64,000 bases of DNA from RGEC01 sp964626685 (GTDB lineage: Bacteria > Bacteroidota > Bacteroidia > NS11-12g > UBA955). Location: positions 7,136-71,135 of the forward strand of contig CAZVJY010000010.1 in assembly GCA_964626685.1 (NCBI GenBank), read 5' to 3'. Each line of letters begins with the position of its first letter. Within the stretch, counting starts at the first letter, position 1. The notes below the pieces were generated by a model. The model searched no databases, was not told the DNA's origin, and worked only from the letters and a program-made list of their open reading frames with translations. Below, one piece after another: positions 27,169 through 37,256 of this stretch. A program made the position numbers and the translations under genes.

Positions 27169-28782
27169 TTAAAAGTCGTCGCTGTCTTCTATGATGCTGG
27201 CGCCTCCCAGGTGATTCCAGCTGTCGCGGTTGTCATCATCCAGCAGCATGTCCGAAGCGTTATTCATCTTGCTTGGAAGAGTCTGTGTGGCGGGTTCGTG
27301 GGTATAACCCCCTTCGTAGTGGTTACTCTGACTCTGAATAAGAACACGCTCTTCGGGAGCGAGGTCTATAAACTTGCTGTATTGGTTTACAAACTTGGTA
27401 AACGCAGAACCCACCGCACCGTGTCGGTTTTTGCCGATGATGATTTCTGTCAATCCATCAACTCCATAATTGTTGTAGGAATCAGGGCCCTTTTGTCCGG
27501 TTTCACCGGCGCCGGTTTTCTGATAATACTCATCTCGGTACAGGAACATTACCATATCGGCATCCTGTTCGATAGAGCCCGATTCACGAAGATCTGAAAG
27601 CTGGGGTCTTTTATTGTTTCGTTTTTCAACTTCACGACTCAGCTGTGCCAGGGCAATAACCGGTACGCTCAGCTCTTTTGCCAGACCTTTCAGCGATCTG
27701 GAGATAAACGCGATTTCCTGTTCGCGGTTTCCCTGTCCTTTGGTCTCATGCCGCAGTAGCTGCAGATAGTCAACAACAATCATATCAAGGCCGTGTTGTG
27801 AATGCACCCTTCGGCATTTCGCATTCAGGTCGAATATGTTGAGCTGGGGTGTGTCGTCAATGAAGATTTTACTCTGGCTCAGGTTTACAGTTTTGCTGTG
27901 CAACCGCTGCCATTCCTGTTCTGACAAATCGCTTTTTCTGATTTTGTCGGCAGCTACCTCTGCCTCTGCACTGATTAGTCGGTTAACCAGCTGCACATCG
28001 GCCATTTCCAGTGAAAATATCATGACCGATTTTTTGAAATCAACGGCTGCGTTTCTAACCAGCGAAAGGGCAAAGGCTGTTTTACCCATCGCAGGTCTGG
28101 CAGCAAGGATTATTAAATCGCTGGGTTGCCAGCCTGCTGTAATTCTGTCCAGATCCGAGAATCCGGAGGCCACACCGGTGATACCGTCGGTTTCTGTTTT
28201 ACTGCGTTCTTCAAGGTCTTTGATGGCGCGGCTTACCAGCGAATCGATATCCTGGAAATTCCGCTTTAAACCGTTGTTTTTAATTTCATACAGTTTTCGT
28301 TCGCTTTCATCCAATAGCACAAAACTGTCTTCGGAATCGTCAAATGCATCATGAGCGATTTCCCCGCTCACCCTGATCAGCTCTCGCTGAATCATTTTTT
28401 GTGTAAGTATTCTGGCGTGAAATCCAATATTGGCGGCACTCGAAACCTTGTTGGTCAGCATTGCCAGGTAATAGCTGCCGCCAATCAGTTCCAGTTCGTT
28501 GGTAGATCGCAGGTGGTTGTTAATGGTCAGCAGGTCAACTGCGGTTTTCCCTTCCTGGTAAAGCGCACTGATTGCCCTGAATACCACTTTGTTTTCTGGG
28601 GCGTAGAAGTGAGCTTCTGACAACACGTCAATAACCTCGTTGATCTTAGCACTTTCCAGCATCATGGCGCCCAGCACGGCTTCTTCGAGGTCTCTGGCAT
28701 GCGGAGGGACACGGCCCTGATAATCGGACGGTAAAACTGGAGCGTTCTTGCGTTTGCGGTTTGTACTGTTGCTGGGGTCCAT
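27169..28782 (-). CDS. dnaB: Replicative DNA helicase DnaB
   Basis: A 537-residue hexameric helicase that unwinds DNA at the replication fork. The N-terminal domain starts with PPHARDLEEAVLGAMML; the RecA-like domain has Walker A ARPAMGKTAFAL at about 228-239, Walker B MIVVDYLQLL, and AQLSREVEKRNNKRPQLSDL, the arginine finger region. The end is an acidic tail after the core. No intein is seen. A -7 element lies just upstream and a shared terminator downstream. Confidence 0.98.
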   Translation of the reverse strand: MDPSNSTNRKRKNAPVLPSDYQGRVPPHARDLEEAVLGAMMLESAKINEVIDVLSEAHFYAPENKVVFRAISALYQEGKTAVDLLTINNHLRSTNELELIGGSYYLAMLTNKVSSAANIGFHARILTQKMIQRELIRVSGEIAHDAFDDSEDSFVLLDESERKLYEIKNNGLKRNFQDIDSLVSRAIKDLEERSKTETDGITGVASGFSDLDRITAGWQPSDLIILAARPAMGKTAFALSLVRNAAVDFKKSVMIFSLEMADVQLVNRLISAEAEVAADKIRKSDLSEQEWQRLHSKTVNLSQSKIFIDDTPQLNIFDLNAKCRRVHSQHGLDMIVVDYLQLLRHETKGQGNREQEIAFISRSLKGLAKELSVPVIALAQLSREVEKRNNKRPQLSDLRESGSIEQDADMVMFLYRDEYYQKTGAGETGQKGPDSYNNYGVDGLTEIIIGKNRHGAVGSAFTKFVNQYSKFIDLAPEERVLIQSQSNHYEGGYTHEPATQTLPSKMNNASDMLLDDDNRDSWNHLGGASIIEDSDDF

Positions 28783-28790
28783 AGGACTAA

Positions 28791-28798
28791 CAAAATTA
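28791..28798 (-). promoter_or_regulatory. -7 promoter element for dnaB
   Basis: On the minus strand TAATTTTG, an exact TAnnTTTG, 8 bases before the dnaB ATG at 28782. The transcript would have almost no leader. No -33 element recognised. Confidence 0.4.
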
Positions 28799-29005
28799 TG
28801 TTTTTTGGAGCGGGCAGGAATGCTTCCCCGCAGTTATATTTTTGAACATGCCCCGTGGATGAAAGGTGTATAACTCAAAATCAATGGCAGATTGTCATGT
28901 AGCATTCGTGAAAATCCAGTTGGCTTGAAATTTGACAACTGTATACTTAACAACACAACTTTTACGTTTGTGTGTTAGTCATCATATATTAACATCTATT
29001 GATAT

Positions 29006-29013
29006 TAAATTTG
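29006..29013 (+). promoter_or_regulatory. -7 promoter element for clpC
   Basis: TAAATTTG, an exact TAnnTTTG, 18 bases before the ATG at 29032. No -33 TTTG at the usual distance. No CIRCE or HrcA-type inverted repeat was seen in the 249 bp between dnaB and clpC. Confidence 0.4.
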
Positions 29014-29031
29014 TAATAAGGGAACTACTAC

Positions 29032-31569
29032 ATGGAAGCCAAATTTTCACCACGGGTAAAGGAAGTTATTCAGTTCAGCAGGGAAGAAGCCATTCGGCTG
29101 GGCCACGATTACATTGGCTGCGAGCATTTATTGCTTGGCATAATCAGGGAAGGAGAGGGGAAGGCATTGCAAACCTTGCGTCTGCTGGATATTGATACCA
29201 TACGGCTAAAAAAGTCTATTGAAGATACCATCAAATCTACCGCCAACCGAACCACCAACCTGGGTAATATTCCCCTTACAAAGCAGGCTGAAAAGGCCTT
29301 GAAAATTACCTATCTGGAGGCCAAGATATTTAAAACCGATCTTATCGGAACCGAACACTTGCTGCTCAGTATCCTGCGGGATGAGGACAACACAGCCTCA
29401 AAAGTGCTTTCGCATTTTGGTATTACCTATGACGTTTTCAAGTCGGCCCTGGAGGAAGGCGTGGAAACCCAGTCTCCCAAAGCAGAAGCACCGGGTGAGG
29501 ATCAGGATAATCCAGAAGATTTTTACCGTGAGGAGCAAAAAGCCACCGAAGCCCGCAAAGGCAAGGGTAAGAGCAAAACCCCCGTACTGGATAATTTTGG
29601 ACGGGATCTCACCAAATCAGCTGAAGAAGGCAAACTCGACCCCATCGTTGGACGTGAAAAAGAAATTGAGCGTGTGAGTCAGATTCTGAGTCGCCGCAAG
29701 AAAAACAATCCAGTGCTTATCGGTGAACCAGGTGTGGGTAAAACCGCTATTGCTGAAGGGCTGGCGCTTCGCATCGTTCAGCGAAAGGTGAGCAGGGTAC
29801 TTTTTAATAAAAGGGTTGTGAGCCTGGATATTGCCAGTATGGTGGCGGGTACAAAGTACCGCGGACAGTTTGAAGAGCGCATGAAAGCCCTGATGATGGA
29901 ACTGGAAAAGGCAGATGATGTCATTTTGTTCATTGACGAAATACACACCATTGTTGGTGCAGGTGGTGCAAGTGGTTCACTGGATGCGAGCAATATGTTC
30001 AAACCTGCTTTAGCAAGAGGCGAAATTCAATGCATTGGTGCAACCACACTGGATGAATACCGACAGTACATAGAAAAGGACGGAGCGCTCGAACGCCGTT
30101 TTCAAATGGTGATGATAGAGCCAGCAACGCCGGAGGAAAGCGTTGAAATTCTGAACAATATCCGTGAAAAATATGAGGAACACCACGGTGTGATTTACAC
30201 CCCTGAAGCTGTAAAGGCATGTGTGGATCTGAGCGTTCGCTATATGAGCGACAGGCACTTGCCAGATAAAGCCATTGATATTCTGGATGAAGCGGGAGCA
30301 CGTGTTCACATCAGCAATATTCATGTTCCTTCAGAAATTGTGAACCTAGAGTCCCGCATAGAAGAAATTAAGGTGGAGAAAAACCGCGTGGTTAAAAGCC
30401 AGAATTTCGAGGAGGCGGCTAAACTGCGCGATGACGAGAAGCGGTTGCTGGAAGAACTGGAAACTGCCAAGGCCCAGTGGGAGGCACAATCTGCTCATGA
30501 GAAATTTACCGTTTCTGAAGACGATATAGCTGATGTGGTAAGCATGATGACAGGCATTCCCGTTAAACGAATGGCCGAAGACGAAAGCAGACGTTTGCTC
30601 AAAATGGCTGATACCCTGAAAGGCCGTGTGGTTGGCCAGGATAAAGCAGTGGAGAAACTGACCAAGACGATCCAGAGAACCCGTGCAGGCTTTAAGGAGC
30701 CAAACAGGCCCATTGGTTCATTCATTTTTCTGGGTCCAACCGGTGTGGGAAAAACAGAGCTTGCCAAAGCCTTGTCAGCGTTTTTGTTTGATTCGGATGA
30801 TGCCATGATTCGCATTGATATGAGTGAATACATGGAAAAATTTGCCGTAAGCAGGCTGGTGGGAGCGCCTCCAGGCTATGTAGGGTATGAAGAGGGTGGT
30901 TTGCTTACCGAAAAGGTTCGCCGCAAGCCTTACAGCGTTATTTTATTTGATGAGGTAGAAAAGGCACACCCTGATGTTTTCAATTTGCTTCTGCAAGTCC
31001 TGGATGAAGGGCAAATGACCGACAGCCTGGGCAGAAAGATTGATTTCCGGAACACGGTAATTATAATGACCTCCAATATTGGTTCCAGAACCCTCAAGGA
31101 TTTTGGAACAGGCGTAGGTTTTGCCACAGGCACCAAGGAAGCTTCCCGAGAAAAGGAAAGCAAGCAGGTAATTGAAACCCAGCTTAAGAAGTTCTTTTCT
31201 CCAGAGTTTTTAAACCGTATCGATGATATCATTGTGTTCAACAGCCTGGGCAAAGATGAAATCATTCATATCCTGGATCTTCGTATGGCGAAAATGCTGA
31301 AGCGTATTGCCGATCTGGGCTACACCATTAATCTTACCAAAGCAGCCAAGGAGTTTTTGGCCAATAAAGGTTTTGATCCGGATTTCGGTGCCCGTCCGCT
31401 GCAACGTGCCCTGCAGAAATACCTTGAAGAACCATTAGCCGAAGAAGTGCTGAAAGGCAACCTGAAAGAAGGCAGTGAGCTGAAAGTGGATCACAAGAAA
31501 GACAGCGAAGAGCTGAGCATCAGCAATGTTAAGTCAAAAGCCAAGGAAACCGATAAGAAAGAAGAGTAA
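29032..31569 (+). CDS. clpC: ATP-dependent Clp protease ATPase subunit ClpC
   Basis: An 845-residue AAA+ unfoldase that feeds substrates to ClpP. Two N-terminal Clp_N repeats occupy about 1-145, followed by a charged linker, NBD1 with Walker A GEPGVGKT at 231-238, a UVR-type coiled middle region (NFEEAAKLRDDEKRL, about 460), and NBD2 with Walker A GPTGVGKT at about 568-575. The short middle domain separates it from the disaggregase ClpB. The C-terminus is a lysine- and glutamate-rich tail. Followed by a 17 bp stem terminator. No ctsR or mcsAB genes are next to it. Confidence 0.97.
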   Translation: MEAKFSPRVKEVIQFSREEAIRLGHDYIGCEHLLLGIIREGEGKALQTLRLLDIDTIRLKKSIEDTIKSTANRTTNLGNIPLTKQAEKALKITYLEAKIFKTDLIGTEHLLLSILRDEDNTASKVLSHFGITYDVFKSALEEGVETQSPKAEAPGEDQDNPEDFYREEQKATEARKGKGKSKTPVLDNFGRDLTKSAEEGKLDPIVGREKEIERVSQILSRRKKNNPVLIGEPGVGKTAIAEGLALRIVQRKVSRVLFNKRVVSLDIASMVAGTKYRGQFEERMKALMMELEKADDVILFIDEIHTIVGAGGASGSLDASNMFKPALARGEIQCIGATTLDEYRQYIEKDGALERRFQMVMIEPATPEESVEILNNIREKYEEHHGVIYTPEAVKACVDLSVRYMSDRHLPDKAIDILDEAGARVHISNIHVPSEIVNLESRIEEIKVEKNRVVKSQNFEEAAKLRDDEKRLLEELETAKAQWEAQSAHEKFTVSEDDIADVVSMMTGIPVKRMAEDESRRLLKMADTLKGRVVGQDKAVEKLTKTIQRTRAGFKEPNRPIGSFIFLGPTGVGKTELAKALSAFLFDSDDAMIRIDMSEYMEKFAVSRLVGAPPGYVGYEEGGLLTEKVRRKPYSVILFDEVEKAHPDVFNLLLQVLDEGQMTDSLGRKIDFRNTVIIMTSNIGSRTLKDFGTGVGFATGTKEASREKESKQVIETQLKKFFSPEFLNRIDDIIVFNSLGKDEIIHILDLRMAKMLKRIADLGYTINLTKAAKEFLANKGFDPDFGARPLQRALQKYLEEPLAEEVLKGNLKEGSELKVDHKKDSEELSISNVKSKAKETDKKEE

Positions 31570-31583
31570 TTTTCTATAACATT

Positions 31584-31621
31584 CATAAGAAAGCCCCGCC
31601 ATATGGCGGGGCTTTCTTATG
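31584..31621 (+). terminator. Terminator after clpC
   Basis: A perfect 17 bp stem CATAAGAAAGCCCCGCC / GGCGGGGCTTTCTTATG with loop ATAT. The T-rich 3' half of the stem (CTTTCTTAT) takes the place of a separate T tract. Confidence 0.85.
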
Positions 31622-31826
31622 CGTATGGTTGGATTATTCTTTGCCAGCTGCATTCAATGCCGCTGGCTGTTTGCTGATCTTATAGAGGCATGGAAACACC
31701 CTTTTCAGAGTAAAGCAGTATTTGGGTGTAAGAGCCAGCCGTTTAATATTACGCTTTACTATTATCCGCTTCAGGGTATTCCCGTTTGATAATGTTTATG
31801 TTGTCAGGTTGTGTTTTTCTTAATTA
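31622..31826. other. Non-coding stretch between clpC and the large T9SS gene
   Basis: Together with the hairpins on either side, 31570-31881 is 312 bp without a gene. Apart from the two terminators I see no conserved reading frame, RNA gene or repeat in it. The middle part is AT-rich with no clear TAnnTTTG element leading to a gene. Confidence 0.5.
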
Positions 31827-31873
31827 GACCATAACAAAAAAGGCACCCAATGGGTGCCTTTTTTGTTATGGTC
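31827..31873. terminator. Bidirectional terminator with 23 bp perfect arms
   Basis: Left arm 31827-31849 starts GACCATAAC and ends GGCACCCA; right arm 31851-31873 is its exact reverse complement, with a single base between. It includes an A6 tract on the left and a T6 tract on the right, so the GC-rich core is flanked by U runs on both strands. It lies 8 bp past the stop of the large T9SS gene (minus strand) and also faces clpC transcription. Confidence 0.85.
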
Positions 31874-31881
31874 TCCAGCGA

Positions 31882-34800
31882 TTATTTGCTGATAGTGATT
31901 TTGCGAACGGCGGTGTTTTCACCGGAGCTTACACGTACCATGTAAACGCCGTCTGAAAGGTTACCGCTGTTGATGCTGATCATACCGTTGTTCTCGGTGT
32001 TGATTTGCTTAACTACAGCACCTGACATGTTGGTTATAACAATGTTCAGGTTTTTGCCGAAGTTGCTCTTCACAGACAGATTGAACTGGCCATTGTTTGG
32101 GTTCGGGAATACTGCCACGCCGGTAGTTTCCAGATCTTTCACAGCAGCGCGGTTCATAACTACTTTCTTGGTGATGCTGCACTCGCAGAAAGGAGCGGTG
32201 GTAGACCTTGCACGCATGGTTACGTCGTAGGCACCATCGGTTTGGAAGTCAAACTGGGTTTCAGCGTTAACACCTGAAGTTTTGTTGGTACCACCACCCT
32301 GGAAAATCCAGTTGTACTCAACTTTATCCTGACCACCAGCTACACCGGTAGAAGCGTTCAGAGGATTGAGTTTCACACCATAGAATCCGAAAGCATAATC
32401 GGTAGCTACAGTGAAGTCGCAGGTGCGGGGTCCTTCAAAGATGGTTACAGGAATTACGATTGAATCTGTGCAACCGCCTGCAATGCTTGCGTAGAGGGTT
32501 ACGTTGGGAGAGAACGCCTTGTTGTAAGTGTGTACAGGCTTAGATGAGGTAGAAGTAACACCATCACCGAAGTTCCACAACCAGGTGATATCACCCTGAG
32601 GCCAGGTAGTCGTGTTGTCAAATACCATGGGCTTACCCAAACATACATTCTGTGCAGTGAAGGAAGCCTTAGGCTGAACACCTACGTTGAGCACTTTGCT
32701 GAAGCTGCCTTTGCAACCGTTCATCAGTTCGATGTTGAATTTAACATTCTTAGGTCCGAGCGTGCTCCAGCTGCGTGAAGGACTGGCAAGGATGGAAGTT
32801 CCACCATCACCGAAGTCCCAGCTATAGGTCTTAACAGCTCCACCGGCACCACCAACTACAGGAGTAGTATTGGTAAACTGGGTGGCAGTGCGTGAGCAGG
32901 CAGGTGTATTGATAAAGGCCACTTTCGGGCTTTCAAGCACGCTGATAGGTTTGGTGATGCTGTCTTTGCAACCAAACACGCTGGTAACTACGAGTTTTAC
33001 ATTTTTAGTACCGGGAGTACCGAATACCTTGGTGGCGTCATCTTCAGTAGAGAAGGTGTTGTCACTAAAGTTCCAGTAAGGACCAAAAGTTCCTGAAGAA
33101 ATGGTTGACTTGTTTGTGAATGCGTATGCATCGTTGTCGCAAGTTCCGGTAGTTTGGTCAAATGCAGCTTTGGGTGTAGGGAACTGGTATGCTCTCTGTG
33201 TGGCAGTTCCGATACATCCGTTCAGGTTCACAGTCAGGGTAACCAGGTATGAACCGGGTGTTGCATAGCGGTATCTAACGGTAGTATTGTTGTTGTTTAC
33301 GTTGATTCCGTTGCCCCAGTTCCAGTTGCTGGTAGTTCCGGTAAGAGGAGTTGACTGGTTGGTGAAAACCAGATCCTGGCCTTCACAGGCATTGCTCTTC
33401 ACGAATTTCACGTTAGGAATAGCATTTACAACTACATCTGAGCTGTCGATGGTAACAAAACCCCATGGCGCAGTGCGGGCAAATAATTTAACCCTGAAGG
33501 TACCGGCATTGGGGAAAGTAAAGATAGGTGACGGAGCGTTTGAAGTATCTCCGGCTACACCAGTGCCAAAGTTCCAGGTGAAATCCATAGATCCGCTTCT
33601 AACAGTGCTTCTGTTGTTAAACAATACTGATTCACCATTACAGATTTTGGCAGGGAAAGTGAAATCTGCATTGATGGTTGGGTATATAAGGATATCACGG
33701 CGCAGCAGGGTATCACAGTTGTTGCCCAAATCGGTAATCTTGGTAATCAGGGTGATGGTGCTGTCTTCCAAAGCAGCGTTAGCGGTTGCAAATCTTACTT
33801 CGAGGTCATTCGTGGCAGTAGCATGGTTCTGAATGCTTGCAGGCAACACCACACCGGCTCTGGTCAAACCATAAACAGATGCTGTCCATCTTTTACCCGT
33901 TGATGAGCCTGTGCCATCCCAGTAATCTGCGTTGGTATAGGCACGAGGTGCAGTAATGTGGTAAAAAATAGGCATGTTGATTTGGGTAACATCATTGGGT
34001 CTTCCAAGTCTGTATACCGCCTTGGAAGGAGTGGTACCCTGCAGGTAGCGGCCTCCACCGGGAGCGGGTAATACAACTGTATTGAAGGAAATCGTGTCGT
34101 TGGCAACATTGTCATCAGGCATATCTACATAACAAGAAATGCGGATGTTGCCGCTAATGTTCAGGCGAACAGGCACGTTGAATGTAACAAGGTGGGTGTC
34201 GTTGGTGAGCATTCTTTTGGTAACGAATGTAGAAACGGTAGGTCCGCCGGTTGAACGGAAGGATACACGGAAACCGGTAGCGGTATCAGACCAAAGGTTT
34301 CTTACATTGAGGGTCATGTTGCCGGTCCAGCCGGGGCAAACGGTTGGGGGTACGCTAAAGGTTGAACCAAGGGCAGCGATATCTGTGAAGGCTTCAACGG
34401 CGCCGCGGTCTGAAGATCCTGCGTTTCTGTTGTTGCCGTTAAACTGCACAGGAGCCGTAGGTGTTGTAACCACATTGTTCTGGGTGCTGAAAGCACGGGG
34501 TGTGAAGTTACGTGCAGCCTCATTGGTGAAGTTAGGATCGCCGTATACAAGCCCTGCCTGACCACCGGGGCTGGCTGCTCTGTAGGTAAGCCAGTTTGTG
34601 TAGGTGGTACCGTTATGGTTGCCTCTAAAGTTGGTTACAGGAGCATTGGGTGCAAAAACATGGTTGTTGCTGTAGTTGTTGGCACCGCCCGAGTTAAAGC
34701 CCCAGTTGTAGTTGGTGCGGTCAACAAAGATGTTTCCATCATAGGTGGTGGTGCCGAAACCTGCTGTAAATAGATTTGTTTGGCTGTTGAAAGATGTATT

Positions 34801-36552
34801 GCTGAGGTTTAGGTTAAAGGTATTTTGTTTAACCAAAACGTTGGCACCTGCGCTGTTGTTGCTAAAAAATGCCGTAGTGGTTGTAGATCCTACGCTGTTC
34901 GTCATGATGTTGGAGAACCATCTCTGATCACCGGTGGCGATTGATTGTGTCCAAAATCCGAACAGGTTATTGAAAGAAGAGTTGGTTCCGGCTTGGGTTA
35001 ATCTGTCAATCATGTTTCTAGAAACTATCCATCTGCCTTGGGTGGTTCTGATACCGTACATGGTAATAAAGGTGCGTCCTGCATCGGTAGACTGGTTGTC
35101 TACAATCTGGTTGGCTGTTATCAATCCATCAGAAGTTAAACCGCCACCAATGGTGTAGATACCATGGAAGAAGGTTCCGGGTCTGCAACCGGTGATGGTG
35201 TTTCTCAAAATATTGTTAGGTAAGATGGTGCCTCCGAAACCAACGCCGATTGTGAACCAACCTGATGTGGGTGGTATGCCTGTTCCAGCAATCTGGAACA
35301 TCGAAGAAAAGTCGTTAAAAATACCAGTGGTTGAACCCCAGAAGTTGCTGGAACTGGTGTTGTTGCTGTAGAGGTTGGTGATGATGTTGTCTTCTACGCT
35401 TGTGTTCTGGCAGCAGCCCAGGTAAACACCGATGTTGCCACCGGTACTGGTTCCGATGTTGGTAATTCTATTTCCTTTGATAAAGGTTGGGAATGTTTGA
35501 AATGCGGAAATATTCATCCAGATAGAATACGTACTGGTATTACACTGCGAAGCAGTGGCATTCAGGAATGGTATGTCGTGAATGAAGTTCGAATCGATGC
35601 GGTGTGAACGGGTTGCACCACCAACGCCGCTGGAGTGAATACCTGATATGGTACTGTTTCCGGCCGCAGCTATGTCGAATACAGTGGGGGTAGTAACGTT
35701 GGAGCGGCTGATATCGTTATTAGCAACCACAGTACCATTACTTAGGGATGTCAAAATACCAAAAACGAAAAAGTTCTGGATAATATTATCCCTAAATGTA
35801 TTATTGAAGGAACTGGTAGGAGGGAGCCAGCTTTGACCGTTCTGCGTTTCGTAAATACCTGCAAAAGGGCCGGGGCTGTTGGTGTTGGTACGCATGATGT
35901 TGTTGCGGACGAGATTTCTTGAACCATTGCCATTAACACCAAAATTTACCGAGCCATTGGTTACACCCGGGAAACCGGTGTTCAGATTGTAAAACGGACG
36001 GGCCAGGGTTGTGGAATTTGAGAACGCAATGTAACAAGCACCACCGGTTGTTTGTGCGGCAGTGAGGTTTGATAACTCAATAACGCAGTTTTGAACGGTA
36101 TTGTCGTTAGCATCATTGGTAAAACGAATACCCATCACGTTGGCAATGGTACCTGAGTTTACGATGGAAAGTTGATTAATGGTGAAGAAGTCTGCGCCAT
36201 TAAACAGGAAAATCTCCGGAGTAACCGTAGATGTGGCACCTCTGCTAACAATAAAGTTGTTGCCATTGATGGTAACACGGTTGGTCGCTGTGGGTGAGTT
36301 TGTAGCCAGGTTGTTAAAAGTTACCAGAGCGGTTTCAGTAACATTGGAGATTACATTCACCGTGAGCGGGCCAGAAACACCCTGTGCGTTGAATGCGGTT
36401 GCAAAAGCGCCAAAGGTCGTGTAGGTTCCGCCGGAACCCACAGTCACTGTGCCGCTTAGCTGGGCCTTCACCCACCCCGAACCGGTGAGCATCAAACCCA
36501 GCGCAAGGGCTTTTAACCCTTTGCTTTTGATGGAGTTGTAAATTGTTATCAT
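31882..36552 (-). CDS. Giant T9SS-secreted beta-helix and PKD-domain protein
   Basis: A 1556-residue secreted protein. A signal peptide (about 1-31, ending SGWVKAQ) is followed by about 660 residues of right-handed parallel beta-helix repeats, rich in N, T and G (patterns such as NNTFRDNIIQN and NNILRNTITG). Next comes an immunoglobulin-like segment (about 715-830), then six PKD-like modules (about 1000-1460), each opening with a V/A-x-F strand and a cysteine and most containing WNFG or WDFGDG. The last 80 residues are a T9SS type A sorting domain (VFPNPNNGQFNLSV to YMVRVSSGE). Such proteins are adhesins or surface matrix proteins; no enzymatic residues were recognised. Transcription ends at 31827-31873. 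Confidence 0.9.
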   Translation of the reverse strand: MITIYNSIKSKGLKALALGLMLTGSGWVKAQLSGTVTVGSGGTYTTFGAFATAFNAQGVSGPLTVNVISNVTETALVTFNNLATNSPTATNRVTINGNNFIVSRGATSTVTPEIFLFNGADFFTINQLSIVNSGTIANVMGIRFTNDANDNTVQNCVIELSNLTAAQTTGGACYIAFSNSTTLARPFYNLNTGFPGVTNGSVNFGVNGNGSRNLVRNNIMRTNTNSPGPFAGIYETQNGQSWLPPTSSFNNTFRDNIIQNFFVFGILTSLSNGTVVANNDISRSNVTTPTVFDIAAAGNSTISGIHSSGVGGATRSHRIDSNFIHDIPFLNATASQCNTSTYSIWMNISAFQTFPTFIKGNRITNIGTSTGGNIGVYLGCCQNTSVEDNIITNLYSNNTSSSNFWGSTTGIFNDFSSMFQIAGTGIPPTSGWFTIGVGFGGTILPNNILRNTITGCRPGTFFHGIYTIGGGLTSDGLITANQIVDNQSTDAGRTFITMYGIRTTQGRWIVSRNMIDRLTQAGTNSSFNNLFGFWTQSIATGDQRWFSNIMTNSVGSTTTTAFFSNNSAGANVLVKQNTFNLNLSNTSFNSQTNLFTAGFGTTTYDGNIFVDRTNYNWGFNSGGANNYSNNHVFAPNAPVTNFRGNHNGTTYTNWLTYRAASPGGQAGLVYGDPNFTNEAARNFTPRAFSTQNNVVTTPTAPVQFNGNNRNAGSSDRGAVEAFTDIAALGSTFSVPPTVCPGWTGNMTLNVRNLWSDTATGFRVSFRSTGGPTVSTFVTKRMLTNDTHLVTFNVPVRLNISGNIRISCYVDMPDDNVANDTISFNTVVLPAPGGGRYLQGTTPSKAVYRLGRPNDVTQINMPIFYHITAPRAYTNADYWDGTGSSTGKRWTASVYGLTRAGVVLPASIQNHATATNDLEVRFATANAALEDSTITLITKITDLGNNCDTLLRRDILIYPTINADFTFPAKICNGESVLFNNRSTVRSGSMDFTWNFGTGVAGDTSNAPSPIFTFPNAGTFRVKLFARTAPWGFVTIDSSDVVVNAIPNVKFVKSNACEGQDLVFTNQSTPLTGTTSNWNWGNGINVNNNNTTVRYRYATPGSYLVTLTVNLNGCIGTATQRAYQFPTPKAAFDQTTGTCDNDAYAFTNKSTISSGTFGPYWNFSDNTFSTEDDATKVFGTPGTKNVKLVVTSVFGCKDSITKPISVLESPKVAFINTPACSRTATQFTNTTPVVGGAGGAVKTYSWDFGDGGTSILASPSRSWSTLGPKNVKFNIELMNGCKGSFSKVLNVGVQPKASFTAQNVCLGKPMVFDNTTTWPQGDITWLWNFGDGVTSTSSKPVHTYNKAFSPNVTLYASIAGGCTDSIVIPVTIFEGPRTCDFTVATDYAFGFYGVKLNPLNASTGVAGGQDKVEYNWIFQGGGTNKTSGVNAETQFDFQTDGAYDVTMRARSTTAPFCECSITKKVVMNRAAVKDLETTGVAVFPNPNNGQFNLSVKSNFGKNLNIVITNMSGAVVKQINTENNGMISINSGNLSDGVYMVRVSSGENTAVRKITISK

Positions 36553-36725
36553 ACGTTTGAGTTTATATTGTTTGGCTACAATATTAGGAAATCGAAACTA
36601 AAAAATAAATTTTTCGGTAATTTTTTTATCGGGGATTTCGCCTCAGCGCGGATGAATCATCCCGAATTGGAGTCAGTATCAGGTCTTTAAGAGATAATCT
36701 TGCAATTTGATGACAGACGGTTGTC

Positions 36726-37256
36726 TTACATCAAAATTCTGCGGATTTGCAGAAAGCGGGTTTTGTAGTACTGTGATTTCAGCACATCGTAGCGTATGCC
36801 TCCGTGTACCGCTGAATGGATAAAATAAATATCGGTAGGGGTAACTTCTGTGATAATTCCTACATGCCCGATACTGCGGTTTCGGCTGTTGGAACCTGTG
36901 AAGCAGATTACATCGCCTGGGCGTGCCGCCTGGGGATGGACCTTGATGCCATGTTTATGGTAGGTTGTAGCAGACGGACTGAGCAGCAATCCTTGTGTTT
37001 GGCTGAAGCAATATCTGACAAATCCGCTGCAGTCAAATCCGGCGGGTGTTTTTCCGCCGTAACGGTAGGGTGTTCCAAGATGCTGTTCTGCAAAACGGAT
37101 CAGTCGGTTGATTTCCACAATATGGCTGGCTCCGGTATCGGGGATTACAGCACCCAGGGAGTCTTCAAGCCCCGACTGCATGGTGTCTGCCGGTTGTCGG
37201 CCCCAGATGCCTGTGCAGACCAGCATGATTAATATCACAGAGAATATTTTTCTCAT
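36726..37256 (-). CDS. NlpC/P60 family cell wall hydrolase
   Basis: A 176-residue exported cysteine peptidase likely to cut stem peptides in peptidoglycan. A signal peptide (about 1-19) precedes the NlpC/P60 domain: catalytic C76 in GFDCSGFVRY, H131 in GHVGII, and a third polar residue at H147 (FIHSAV). The domain fills the protein, with no SH3 or LysM module. The start overlaps the stop of the M48 peptidase gene upstream by 4 bp, so both envelope hydrolases are made together. Confidence 0.93.
   Translation of the reverse strand: MRKIFSVILIMLVCTGIWGRQPADTMQSGLEDSLGAVIPDTGASHIVEINRLIRFAEQHLGTPYRYGGKTPAGFDCSGFVRYCFSQTQGLLLSPSATTYHKHGIKVHPQAARPGDVICFTGSNSRNRSIGHVGIITEVTPTDIYFIHSAVHGGIRYDVLKSQYYKTRFLQIRRILM

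Noticed and set aside
32870..36424. Several plus-strand frames of 60-181 codons opposite the large T9SS gene
   Set aside because: The minus strand has a signal peptide, domains and a sorting tail; the plus frames are valine/leucine-rich shadows of Asn/Thr codons.
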